Of a stretch of 64,000 nucleotides of DNA, positions 36,000-45,000 are shown piece after piece. The stretch's first letter is position 1, and every line of letters begins with the position of its first letter. The DNA lies in contig OZ244173.1 in the NCBI GenBank assembly GCA_965216515.1, positions 2,170,001-2,234,000 on the forward strand, written 5' to 3'. The notes below the pieces were generated by a model that was not told the origin of the DNA, did not search any database, and was given only the letters and a program-made list of their open reading frames with translations. A program made the translations under genes and the position numbers. The stretch comes from CAXMRP01 sp965216515 (GTDB lineage: Bacteria; Pseudomonadota; Alphaproteobacteria; Rhizobiales; Afifellaceae).

Positions 36000-36971
36000 A
36001 TGAACATGATGAAAACCGCAATGCTTCTGGCCGCCATGACGGCGTTGTTTATGGGCTTCGGTTACCTGCTCGGCGGCACCGGCGGCGCCGTCGTGGCGTT
36101 CCTTGTCGCCGCTGCCATGAACCTGTTTTCCTGGTGGAACGCCGACAGGATGGTGCTGCGCATGCACAATGCCCGCCAAGTCGACGCCACCTCCGGCGGT
36201 GACTTTTTTCGCTTGGTATCCGATCTCGCCGGCCGGGCCGGCCTGCCGGAGCCGAAGGTCTATATCATCGACAGCCAGCAGCCCAACGCATTCGCCACCG
36301 GCCGCAATCCGCAAAATGCCGCCGTGGCGGCCACCACCGGCCTCCTCGACACGCTCAGCCGCCAGGAAGTCGCCGCCGTCATGGCCCATGAACTCGCCCA
36401 TGTGCAAAATCGCGACACCCTGACCATGACAATCACCGCGACCATCGCCGGTGCAATCTCCATGCTCGCCAACTTTGCGCTGTTTTTCGGCGGCAACCGC
36501 GACAACAGCCCGTTCGGGTTCATCGGCATCCTGCTTGCAGCCATCACGGCGCCGCTTGCCGCCATGCTGGTGCAGATGGCCATCAGCCGCACGCGCGAAT
36601 ACGCCGCCGATCGCCGCGGCGCCGAAATCTGCGGCAATTCGCTGTGGCTTGCCTCCGCGCTGGACAAGATCGCCGGCGGCGCCCGGCACCAGCCGATGAT
36701 GAGCGCGGAGCGCAATCCGGCCACCGCGCACATGTTTATCGTCAATCCGCTGACAGGCGAGCGCATGGACAATCTCTTTTCCACCCACCCCGACACCGGC
36801 AACCGCATTCGCGCCTTGCAGGAGATGGCCGGCGCTTCCGGCCCGGCCGCAACAGGTGGGCCGGATATCCTTGCCGCAGGCCGCGCTGCGCCGGGCCCCT
36901 GGTCGCCCGGCGTCAACCGGCAGGTTTCCCGCACCCGCCGCGGCCGCTCGCGCCGCGGCCCCTGGGGATGA
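36000..36971 (+). CDS. htpX: Zinc metalloprotease HtpX (M48)
   Basis: 323-residue inner-membrane protease for quality control of membrane proteins. Two N-terminal helices (about 5-25 and 30-50), zinc motif HELAH at about 130-134 with the third ligand in the TREYAADRRGAEIC block, and two further hydrophobic segments at about 145-190. ATG 36000 chosen: MNMMKTAMLL matches the family start. Overlaps rsmB by ATGA. Confidence 0.94.
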   Translation: MNMMKTAMLLAAMTALFMGFGYLLGGTGGAVVAFLVAAAMNLFSWWNADRMVLRMHNARQVDATSGGDFFRLVSDLAGRAGLPEPKVYIIDSQQPNAFATGRNPQNAAVAATTGLLDTLSRQEVAAVMAHELAHVQNRDTLTMTITATIAGAISMLANFALFFGGNRDNSPFGFIGILLAAITAPLAAMLVQMAISRTREYAADRRGAEICGNSLWLASALDKIAGGARHQPMMSAERNPATAHMFIVNPLTGERMDNLFSTHPDTGNRIRALQEMAGASGPAATGGPDILAAGRAAPGPWSPGVNRQVSRTRRGRSRRGPWG

Positions 36972-38404
36972 GTGAACCGGGGAACCACCGGAACCGGCAG
37001 GCCGATACGCGGCGTCCGGGCGGCCGTTCCCGAAAGGCCGGCCGCCGGACGACCGGCGCATCGGCACCCGTCAGCCCAAAGACCGGGCTTCCCGCGCGCC
37101 GGGCCGCCGCTGCGATCCTGCGCAGGGTGGTCCGCGAACGGCAGCCCCTCGACCCGCTTCTCGATCCGCAATCCGGTCACGCCGCATTTTGCGCCCTGGA
37201 TGCCCGCGACCGCCGTCTCGTCCGGGCCATGCTCGGCGCAGCACTTCGTCGGTACGGCACGATCGGGCGCCGCATCGCCGAATGTCTGAACGGTCCGCTC
37301 AAGGACAAGAGCGGGCGAATCGCGGCCATCCTTCACATCGCCGCGGCCCAGATCCTGTTTCTCGACACGCCCAACCGTGCCGCCGTCGATCTGGCGGTCG
37401 CCGACGCCCGCATCCATCCGCGCACGCGCCATGCGGCCGGACTGGTCAACGCCGTGTTGCGCCGCCTGGCCGCCGATACGAATCGCCCGGCCACGGATAC
37501 CGGCGGCGATGAGGAAGACGATCCGATGGCCGACACGCCGGATTGGCTGGCCCGGCGCTGGATCGCCGCTTTCGGCCTGGCGACGGCGGCCGCCATTGCC
37601 GACGCCCACCGCAAGGCACCGCCGCTGGATATCACCGCCCGCACCGATCCGGAGCGGGTGGCCCGTCAGATCGGCGGCGTCGTTCTGCCGACCGGCAGCG
37701 TTCGGATCCGGGCGGCTGGCGATATTGCCGGTCTGCCCGGCTACGAGACCGGCGACTGGTGGGTACAGGATGCGGCAGCCGCCCTGCCGGTCCGGCTCCT
37801 TGGACAGGTCGCCGGAAAGCTGGTCGCCGACCTGTGCGCCGCGCCCGGCGGAAAGACCGCCCAGCTGTCCGCCGCCGGCGCCCGGGTCACGGCAGTCGAA
37901 GCCGTCGCCAGCCGCGCCGCGCGGCTGACCGAAAATCTCGCCCGCCTGAACCTGCCGGCGACAACCGTCACCGCCGACATCAGGACCTGGCGGCCGGCAG
38001 CCGTCTTCGATGCCATCCTGCTCGATGCACCCTGCACGGCAACCGGCACCGTCCGCCGGCATCCCGATATCCCCTGGTTGAAATCGGAGAACGATATCGC
38101 CGCCATGGCGACGCTCCAGCAAACCATGCTCCGGCACGCGGCCGCCCTGCTCCGACCGGGCGGCGTGCTGGTCTATTGCACCTGTTCGCTTGAGCCGGAA
38201 GAGGGCGGAGACCGGATTGCGGCGTTTCTCCATGCGCATCCCGATTTTGCCCGCGATCCGGTCCGCGCCGGGGAGATCGGCGGTTTCCGGACCTGGATCG
38301 ACGCCGACGGCGACCTCCGCACCCTGCCCCATTACGGGTTTTCGCCGGCCGCGGACGAATTGGGCATGGATGGTTTTTTTGCTGCCCGGCTTCGCCGTCA
38401 ATGA
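36968..38404 (+). CDS. rsmB: 16S rRNA (cytosine-C5) methyltransferase, RsmB/Sun family
   Basis: 478 residues. An N-terminal NusB-like helical domain (about 45-190) follows a basic, low-complexity leader of about 40 residues. The methyltransferase domain has VADLCAAPGGKTAQLSAAGA (SAM motif I, about 285), DAPCTATGTVRRHPDIPW (motif IV cysteine) and VYCTCSLEPEEGGDRI (motif VI catalytic cysteine). Start codon overlaps the htpX stop, a common alphaproteobacterial arrangement. Confidence 0.92.
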   Translation: MSEPGNHRNRQADTRRPGGRSRKAGRRTTGASAPVSPKTGLPARRAAAAILRRVVRERQPLDPLLDPQSGHAAFCALDARDRRLVRAMLGAALRRYGTIGRRIAECLNGPLKDKSGRIAAILHIAAAQILFLDTPNRAAVDLAVADARIHPRTRHAAGLVNAVLRRLAADTNRPATDTGGDEEDDPMADTPDWLARRWIAAFGLATAAAIADAHRKAPPLDITARTDPERVARQIGGVVLPTGSVRIRAAGDIAGLPGYETGDWWVQDAAAALPVRLLGQVAGKLVADLCAAPGGKTAQLSAAGARVTAVEAVASRAARLTENLARLNLPATTVTADIRTWRPAAVFDAILLDAPCTATGTVRRHPDIPWLKSENDIAAMATLQQTMLRHAAALLRPGGVLVYCTCSLEPEEGGDRIAAFLHAHPDFARDPVRAGEIGGFRTWIDADGDLRTLPHYGFSPAADELGMDGFFAARLRRQ

Positions 38405-38502
38405 CCTTCCGACGGCGGTTGCGGCACAATCGGATGCCCAGAAATCCGGCACCCGCCAAACCGGCGCTTGCCTTGGCCGGGGAACCGCGATAGGCGGCTA
38501 CA

Positions 38503-40176
38503 ATGCCGAGCCCTGCCAACAGCGATCGAATCCGGTTTGCCCTGAGCCAATCCCTGCGCGCCGCGGGTCGTTCCGTTTTAGGCGTGATATCGGGGCCGCT
38601 CAGTGCCATACGGTCCATGCGCGGCGGCGACAGCCGGCTGTTGTTGGCCTCCCCCGACATGCGCACGGCCGATCCCACGATCGCGCTTGATATCTACAAT
38701 GGCCGCTTCGTGCTTGCCGGTCAGTCCGTGGAGACCGGCGGTGTGCCACCGTTTGACGTGTCGCCACCATCGGAGGACTGGGAGCGGGCCCTCCACGAAT
38801 TCGGGTGGCTGCGCCATCTGCGGGCCGCCGAAACCAATGTCGCCCGCGAAAACGCCCAGGCCCTTGTCGCCGACTGGCTGAAATCCCACCGCCGGCCCGT
38901 CGGCATTGCCTGGTTGCCCGAAGTCACGGCCCGCCGGGCGCTGTCCTTTCTCGCCCAGTCCGGAATCATCCTCCAGGATGCCGATCACGAATTCTACACC
39001 CGTTTCATACGGTCGCTGATCCGTCAGGGCGCCTATCTGCGGACAAATTTTGCAACCGTCGATCCGGGATTGCCGCGCCTGCGCGCGGCCGTCGCCATCG
39101 CCTCGATCGGTCTTTCCCTGTCCCGCCAGGACGATCTGGCCCGTTTCGGCCTCGACAGGCTGGACCGCGAATTGTCCGCGCAGATATTGCCCGACGGCGG
39201 GCATATCTCCCGCAATCCCGCCGCCCTGATCGAAGCCCTGATCGACCTCCTGCCCCTGCGCCAGACGCTGATCGCGCGCGGCCAGTCCCCCTCCGGCATT
39301 CTTATCAGCGCCATCGACCGCATGATGCCGATGCTGCGTTTCTTTCGGCACGGCGACGGGTCCTTTGCCCATTTCAACGGCATGGCCACGTCGGCCACCG
39401 ACACCGTGGCGACCATTCTCGCCTATGACGAAACGCTGGGCACACCGGTCGCCAGCGCCACCCATTCCGGATACGAGCGGATGGAGGCCGGCCGCAGCGT
39501 GGTCATCGTCGACGCCGGCACCTCACCGCCGGTTCCCGTCAGCCGGAACGCCCATGCCGGCGCCCTGTCGTTCGAGTTTTCCGCCCACAATCACCGGATG
39601 GTCATCAATTGCGGCGCGCCGGCGCCGCGCCACAGCGCGTTGCGCTATGCCGCCCGCCAGACCAATGCCCATTCCACCGCGGTGTTGAACGACGCATCGT
39701 CCGCACTGTTCCGCGAACCGGAGGCCGATGCCTCGCTCCTGCCGGGGCCGAGTTCCGTGCCCGGCGAGCGGCGCAATCTTGAGGAAGGCGCCATCCACCT
39801 GGAACTTGCCCATGACGGCTATCTTCGCGAAACCGGTCTCATCCATGAGCGCGACCTGACGTTGAACGGCGACGGCGAGGCATTGTTCGGCACGGACCGG
39901 TTTACCGGCACGCCCTTCCAGCCCTCCAATACCTACGCGATCCGCTTTCATCTCGATCCCAGTGTCCGCCTGATTGTCACCGAGGATGACCATTCCCTGG
40001 ATCTGGAGCTTCCCGACGGCAGCGTCTGGCGGTTTCAGGCCAACTGCCCCGTGACCTGGGGCGAGAGCATCTGCCTCTCCGACGTATATGGCAGCCGCCC
40101 GACGTCCCAGATCGTCCTCGCCGGCGCCGTCGCCGATCAACCAGATGTGGACTGGCAGATTTTCCGCACCGGGTGA
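38503..40176 (+). CDS. Heparinase II/III family protein
   Basis: 557 residues. An N-terminal alpha-helical toroid (about 95-320) with RFGLDRLDRELSAQILPDGGHISRNPAAL, then a beta-sandwich C-terminal half (about 330-557) with SFEFSAHNHRMVINCGAP. The family cleaves uronic-acid polysaccharides, but members located between rsmB and purH are widespread in Hyphomicrobiales and their substrate is not established. No obvious signal peptide. Confidence 0.9.
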   Translation: MPSPANSDRIRFALSQSLRAAGRSVLGVISGPLSAIRSMRGGDSRLLLASPDMRTADPTIALDIYNGRFVLAGQSVETGGVPPFDVSPPSEDWERALHEFGWLRHLRAAETNVARENAQALVADWLKSHRRPVGIAWLPEVTARRALSFLAQSGIILQDADHEFYTRFIRSLIRQGAYLRTNFATVDPGLPRLRAAVAIASIGLSLSRQDDLARFGLDRLDRELSAQILPDGGHISRNPAALIEALIDLLPLRQTLIARGQSPSGILISAIDRMMPMLRFFRHGDGSFAHFNGMATSATDTVATILAYDETLGTPVASATHSGYERMEAGRSVVIVDAGTSPPVPVSRNAHAGALSFEFSAHNHRMVINCGAPAPRHSALRYAARQTNAHSTAVLNDASSALFREPEADASLLPGPSSVPGERRNLEEGAIHLELAHDGYLRETGLIHERDLTLNGDGEALFGTDRFTGTPFQPSNTYAIRFHLDPSVRLIVTEDDHSLDLELPDGSVWRFQANCPVTWGESICLSDVYGSRPTSQIVLAGAVADQPDVDWQIFRTG

Positions 40177-40287
40177 CACTTTGCGCGGCCGCGCGTTCGT
40201 GATAGCCGGGCAGGCAATCGGCGGTGCGCGCCGCCGGCCGAAGCCGATCCCGACGGCCAGACCCCGACCGGACAGCCAGGAACTCTC

Positions 40288-41946
40288 ATGAACGGACTTG
40301 AGGCGAAAACCGATGCCGGACCGGAGATCGCGCCGGTTCGCCGTGCATTGCTTTCCGTATTCGACAAGGCGGGTATCGCCGAGCTTGGGCGAAGGCTCGC
40401 CGATGCCGGTGTCGAGCTGGTGTCCACCGGCGGCACTGCCAGGGCCTTGCGCGATGCCGGATTGTCGGTCGTCGACGTCTCCGAGGTCACCGGTTTTCCG
40501 GAGATCATGGACGGACGTGTGAAAACCCTCCATCCGAAAATTCACGGCGGGCTGCTGGGATTGCGCGGCGATGCCGGCCACCGCGCCGCCATGGATGAAC
40601 ATGCCATTCCCGGCATCGACCTTCTGGTCGCCAATCTCTATCCCTTCGAAGAGGTGGCGGCCGGTGAATCCGATCCCGCGCGCCTGATCGAGAATATCGA
40701 CATCGGCGGCCCGGCGATGATCCGGGCCGCTGCCAAGAACGTTTCCTGGGTAAGCGTCCTGGTCGATCCGGCCGACAATGACGCGGTTGCCGGCGCAATC
40801 GAGGCCCATGGCGGCATCGACCGCGGCCTGCGCCGCCGTCTGGCCGCAAAGGCGTTCGCCCGCACCGCTGCCTATGACGGCGCCATTGCCGCCTGGTATG
40901 CCGGCCATGTGGCCGCCGACGCCGCCACCGGCGGCGCCGATGATGCACCGCCAGCCGCCGCGATGCCGGAAACCCTGGCGATTGCCGCACGGCGGATCGC
41001 CACGCTGCGCTACGGCGAAAATCCCCATCAGCACGCCGCCCTTTATGCAAGCTCCGAAGTCCGGCCCGGCGTCACCACCGCCACCCTCGTCCAGGGCAAG
41101 CCCCTCTCCTTTAACAACATCAACGACGCCGATGCCGCTTTTGAACTGGCGGCGGAGTTCACGGCCCCCGGCCCGGCCGCGATCGCCATCATCAAGCATG
41201 CCAATCCGTGCGGGGTCGCCACCGGCGCCAGCCTGGCCGACGCGCACGCCCTGGCGCTGCGCTGCGATCCGGTTTCCGCTTTCGGCGGAGTCGTCGCCGC
41301 CAACCGCAGCCTCGACAGACAGGCCGCAGAGGCGATCGCCGCACTGTTCACCGAAGTCGTCATTGCGCCGGACGCTGATGCGGCGGCGCGCGCCGTCTTC
41401 GCCAACAAGCCCAACCTGCGGCTGATGTTGACCGGCAGCCTGCCATCGGCCGGCCGGCCGGGATTTCAGGTTCGCACCGTCGCCGCCGGATTTCTCGTCC
41501 AGGGCCACGACACCGCCCGCACAACCGCCGGTGATCTGACCGTCGTCACCCGGCGAAAACCGACGCCACAGGAGACCAGTGACCTGCTCTTTGCCTTCCA
41601 GGTCGCCAAACACGTCAAGTCGAATACGATCGTCTATGCCCGGGACGGCGCCACCGTCGGCATCGGCGCCGGCCAGATGAGCCGTGTCGACGCCGCCCGC
41701 ATCGCTGCCATCAAGGCGCGTGAGGCGGCCGAAACCGCCGGCATCCCGGAACCGCTCACCTCAGGCTCCGTCGTCGCCTCCGACGCCTTCTTCCCTTTCG
41801 CCGACGGGCTTCTGGTCGCCGCGCAAGCCGGCGCGACCGCTGTGATTCAACCCGGAGGATCGATGCGCGACGAAGAGGTTATCGCCGCCGCCGACGAAGC
41901 CGGACTTGCCATGGTCTTCACCGGCCGGCGCCATTTCCGTCACTGA
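40288..41946 (+). CDS. purH: Bifunctional AICAR transformylase/IMP cyclohydrolase
   Basis: 552 residues; catalyses the last two steps of purine synthesis. The MGS-like cyclohydrolase domain is at about 12-155 (LLSVFDKAGIAELGRRLADAG, VSTGGTARAL, GRVKTLHPKIHGGLLG) and the transformylase domain follows, with KHANPCGVA at about 303-311 and the C-terminal ITDRDE-equivalent GGSMRDEEVIAAADEAGLAMVFTGRRHFRH. The stop codon lies inside a 16-bp tandem repeat. Confidence 0.96.
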   Translation: MNGLEAKTDAGPEIAPVRRALLSVFDKAGIAELGRRLADAGVELVSTGGTARALRDAGLSVVDVSEVTGFPEIMDGRVKTLHPKIHGGLLGLRGDAGHRAAMDEHAIPGIDLLVANLYPFEEVAAGESDPARLIENIDIGGPAMIRAAAKNVSWVSVLVDPADNDAVAGAIEAHGGIDRGLRRRLAAKAFARTAAYDGAIAAWYAGHVAADAATGGADDAPPAAAMPETLAIAARRIATLRYGENPHQHAALYASSEVRPGVTTATLVQGKPLSFNNINDADAAFELAAEFTAPGPAAIAIIKHANPCGVATGASLADAHALALRCDPVSAFGGVVAANRSLDRQAAEAIAALFTEVVIAPDADAAARAVFANKPNLRLMLTGSLPSAGRPGFQVRTVAAGFLVQGHDTARTTAGDLTVVTRRKPTPQETSDLLFAFQVAKHVKSNTIVYARDGATVGIGAGQMSRVDAARIAAIKAREAAETAGIPEPLTSGSVVASDAFFPFADGLLVAAQAGATAVIQPGGSMRDEEVIAAADEAGLAMVFTGRRHFRH

Positions 41947-41981
41947 CCGCCTTCGTCACCGACCGCCTTCGTCACCGACCG
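41939..41981 (+). repeat. 16-bp tandem repeat containing the purH stop codon
   Basis: GTCACTGACCGCCTTC at 41939-41954 is followed by GTCACCGACCGCCTTC at 41955-41970 and a partial third copy from 41971. The purH stop TGA (41944-41946) exists only in the first copy; the same position reads CGA in the others. Confidence 0.85.
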
Positions 41982-42005
41982 TCGCGCCGAAATTCCCGCC
42001 GCACC

Positions 42006-45000
42006 CTAGGCCGCCGTGCGCGCCGCCAGCTCGCTCATCATCCCGGCCGCCACCGTTGCCCTGGCGATGCTCGACCGGCCGTCGGCGAGCAATGCTTCCA
42101 CCTGGTTGGCCGCTTCGGCCATGTAGCGGCCCTGCCTGTCTTCCCACGCCGCAAGGTTCGGCGCCCCTTTCTTTGCCACAAGCAGGCTTTCGGCCAGCTG
42201 GCGCTGGGAAAGCGCCAGGCCGTTGCGCGCCTTTTCGATTGCAAGCTGCTCGTAATAGCCACTGGTCTGGACCGCCTGCATCATCGCGTCGATGCGCCCG
42301 AACCGGAACCGGTCGGTGACCGCACAGTAGGCGCCGGCCGCATCCTTGAGCGTCCGCCCGGTCTTGTCGGCGACGACAATGATGTCGGTTGCCGCCGCAA
42401 AGGTCGGCAGGAAGGCCAGGTCTTCGGCAAGGCCGGCCGGCACGCCTCCTTCCCTGAGGCGCATCTCCAGTGCCTCCACCCGCCCGGTCATGAAGTCCGG
42501 CAACAGTCCCGGCAGGATCGTCCGCAGCTCCCCGAGGCCGGATCGATAGTGGTCGACCAGATCGCCCAGGCTTCCGGCAAGATCGAGATTGCCGAGCGCC
42601 CACCCCATCCGGTCGATCTGCACGAATTGGGCGATCCGGTAGAGTTCCAGCTGCAATGCGCCGCCGATCTTGTTGTCCAGGTCATCGATCGCCTGGTTGA
42701 GCGCCCGGATTCCGAAACTGTCCCGCATGACTGCGAACGCCCGCGTCAGGACCGCCGCCGGATTGTCGGCGCTGCTCGCAAACCGCACCAGGATCGTCGG
42801 TCCGCATCGGTTGATCAGCGCATTGGCGAGTTGTGTGGAGATAATCTCGCGGCGCAACCGGTGCCCTTCGATATCGCTGGCATGGGCCTTGCGCATCATT
42901 TTCGGGAAATAGTCCAGGAGCTCGTCGGACAGATACGGATCATCGGGGACATCGCTGGCGATCAATTGGTCAAACGCCTCGATCTTCGCATAGGCCAGCA
43001 GCACGCCCAGTTCCGCCCGCGTCATCGGTTCGCGCGCCGCCGTCCGCTCCTCCATTTCGGCATCGCTGGGCAGGTCCTCCACGTCCCGGTCGAGCCGCCC
43101 GGCGCTCTCCAGGGCCTGCATCAGCCGCAGCTGGTCCGGCATGCCGGCGAGCTGCCGCCGCGCAGCCAGCGAAATGGCGAGTGTTTGCTGGTAATTGTTG
43201 TACAGAACCAGCGCCGCCACGCCCTCTGTCATCTTCTTCAAAAGCGTGTTCCGGGCCGCCTGTTTCAGGCGGTTGGAGCGTACCGCCGACTGCAGCGCGA
43301 TCTTGATATTGACCTCCACATCGGAGGAATTGACCCCGCCGGAATTGTCGATCGCATCGGAGTTGCAGCGCCCGCCGGCCAGCCCGAAAGCAATCCGCGC
43401 CCGTTGGGTCATGCCAAGATTGGCGCCTTCGCCGACCACCTTCACCTTCAGATCTCCGGCTGTTATGCGGATTGCATCATTGGCCTTGTCGCCGGCATCC
43501 AGGTCGCTTTCATGCGGCCCGCGGACATAGGTGCCGATACCGCCGAACCACAAAAGATCCGCCTCAACTCTCAGGATCGCCTGGATCACTTCCGTCGGCC
43601 GCGCCGACGGCTTGCCGATTCCCAGGATATCGCGCATTTCCCGGGAAAGCGGCACCTGCTTGTCATGACGTGAAAACACGCCGCCACCCTTGGAAATCAG
43701 TTCGCGATTGTAGTCTTGCCAGCTCGACCGGCCGGCATCGAACAGGCGCTGTCGCTCCACCCAGGATGTTTCCGGATCCGGATCCGGATCGAAGAAAATA
43801 TCCCTGTGGTCGAAGGCGGCAACCAGTTTGATCGCCTTGGACAAAAGCATGCCGTTTCCGAACACGTCACCGGACATGTCGCCAACGCCGATGACGGTGA
43901 ACGGCTCGGTCTGGATATCGCGGTCCATTTCACGGAAATGGCGCTTGACCGCCTCCCACGCACCGCGCGCGGTGATACCCATCTGCTTGTGATCGTAGCC
44001 TGCCGAGCCGCCCGAGGCGAACGCATCGCCGAGCCAGAATCCGCGGCGCTCCGATATCGCATTGGCGGTGTCGGAGAACGTCGCCGTGCCCTTGTCGGCC
44101 GCCACCACCAGATAGGGGTCGTCGCCATCGCGGCGGACCACGTCATCGGGCGCAATCACCGTGTCACCATCGAGATTGTCGGTGATTGCAAGAAGGCGGC
44201 TGACGAACGCCACATAGGCTTGCCGGCCGGCCTCGAATATGGCGTCGCGGTTGTTGCCCGGCGGCAGCATCTTGGGGAAAAATCCGCCTTTGGCGCCGAC
44301 AGGGACGATCACCGCGTTCTTCACCTGCTGCGCCTTGACCAGGCCCAGCACTTCGACGCGGAAATCCTGTGGCCGGTCCGACCAGCGAAGCCCGCCGCGC
44401 GCCACCGGGCCGAACCGCATGTGGATTCCGTCGACCTGCGGGGAATGTACATAGATTTCGCGGTAAGGGCGCGGCGGCGCGACGAACGAGAGCGCGCCGG
44501 GATCAAGCTTCAGGCTGATCGCCGGCGAAATGGCGCCATCGGCATCGACCATGAAGAAGTCGGTACGCTGGGTCGCCAGAATGACATCCCGGAAATTGCG
44601 CAGGATTGTGTCGTCGTCCAGGCCGACGACATCGTCGAGGGCCGAAAGCAGCGCCGCGTCGAGGCGGGTTTCCTCGGCATCGCGTTTTCGGCGCCCCGGC
44701 GCGAACCGGGCGACGAACAGATTGACAAGAAGCGCGGCGACATCGGCATACCGGGCAAGCGCGTCGGCCAGATAGTCCGGCGAATAGGGCACCTGCACCT
44801 GCCGCAGATAGCCGCCGATCGCCCGCAACAGCGCCGCTTCGTGCCAGGACAGGCCGGCCCGCAGCACCAGCATGTTGAAGCGGTCGTTTTCGCCCTTGCC
44901 GGCCCAGACGGCGTGAACCGTTTCCTCCAGCCGCGCCGAAATGGATTCAAACTCCACATCGAGATCGACATCGGCCTCCAGCGTCATGTCATGCAGATAA

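Noticed and set aside
36260..38452. Long minus-strand frame opposite htpX and rsmB, and similar ones opposite LysR (937-2679), heparinase/purH (39523-41613) and the RND pump (57840-60188)
   Set aside because: All are shadows of genes with clear family motifs on the other strand and begin without ribosome binding sites.
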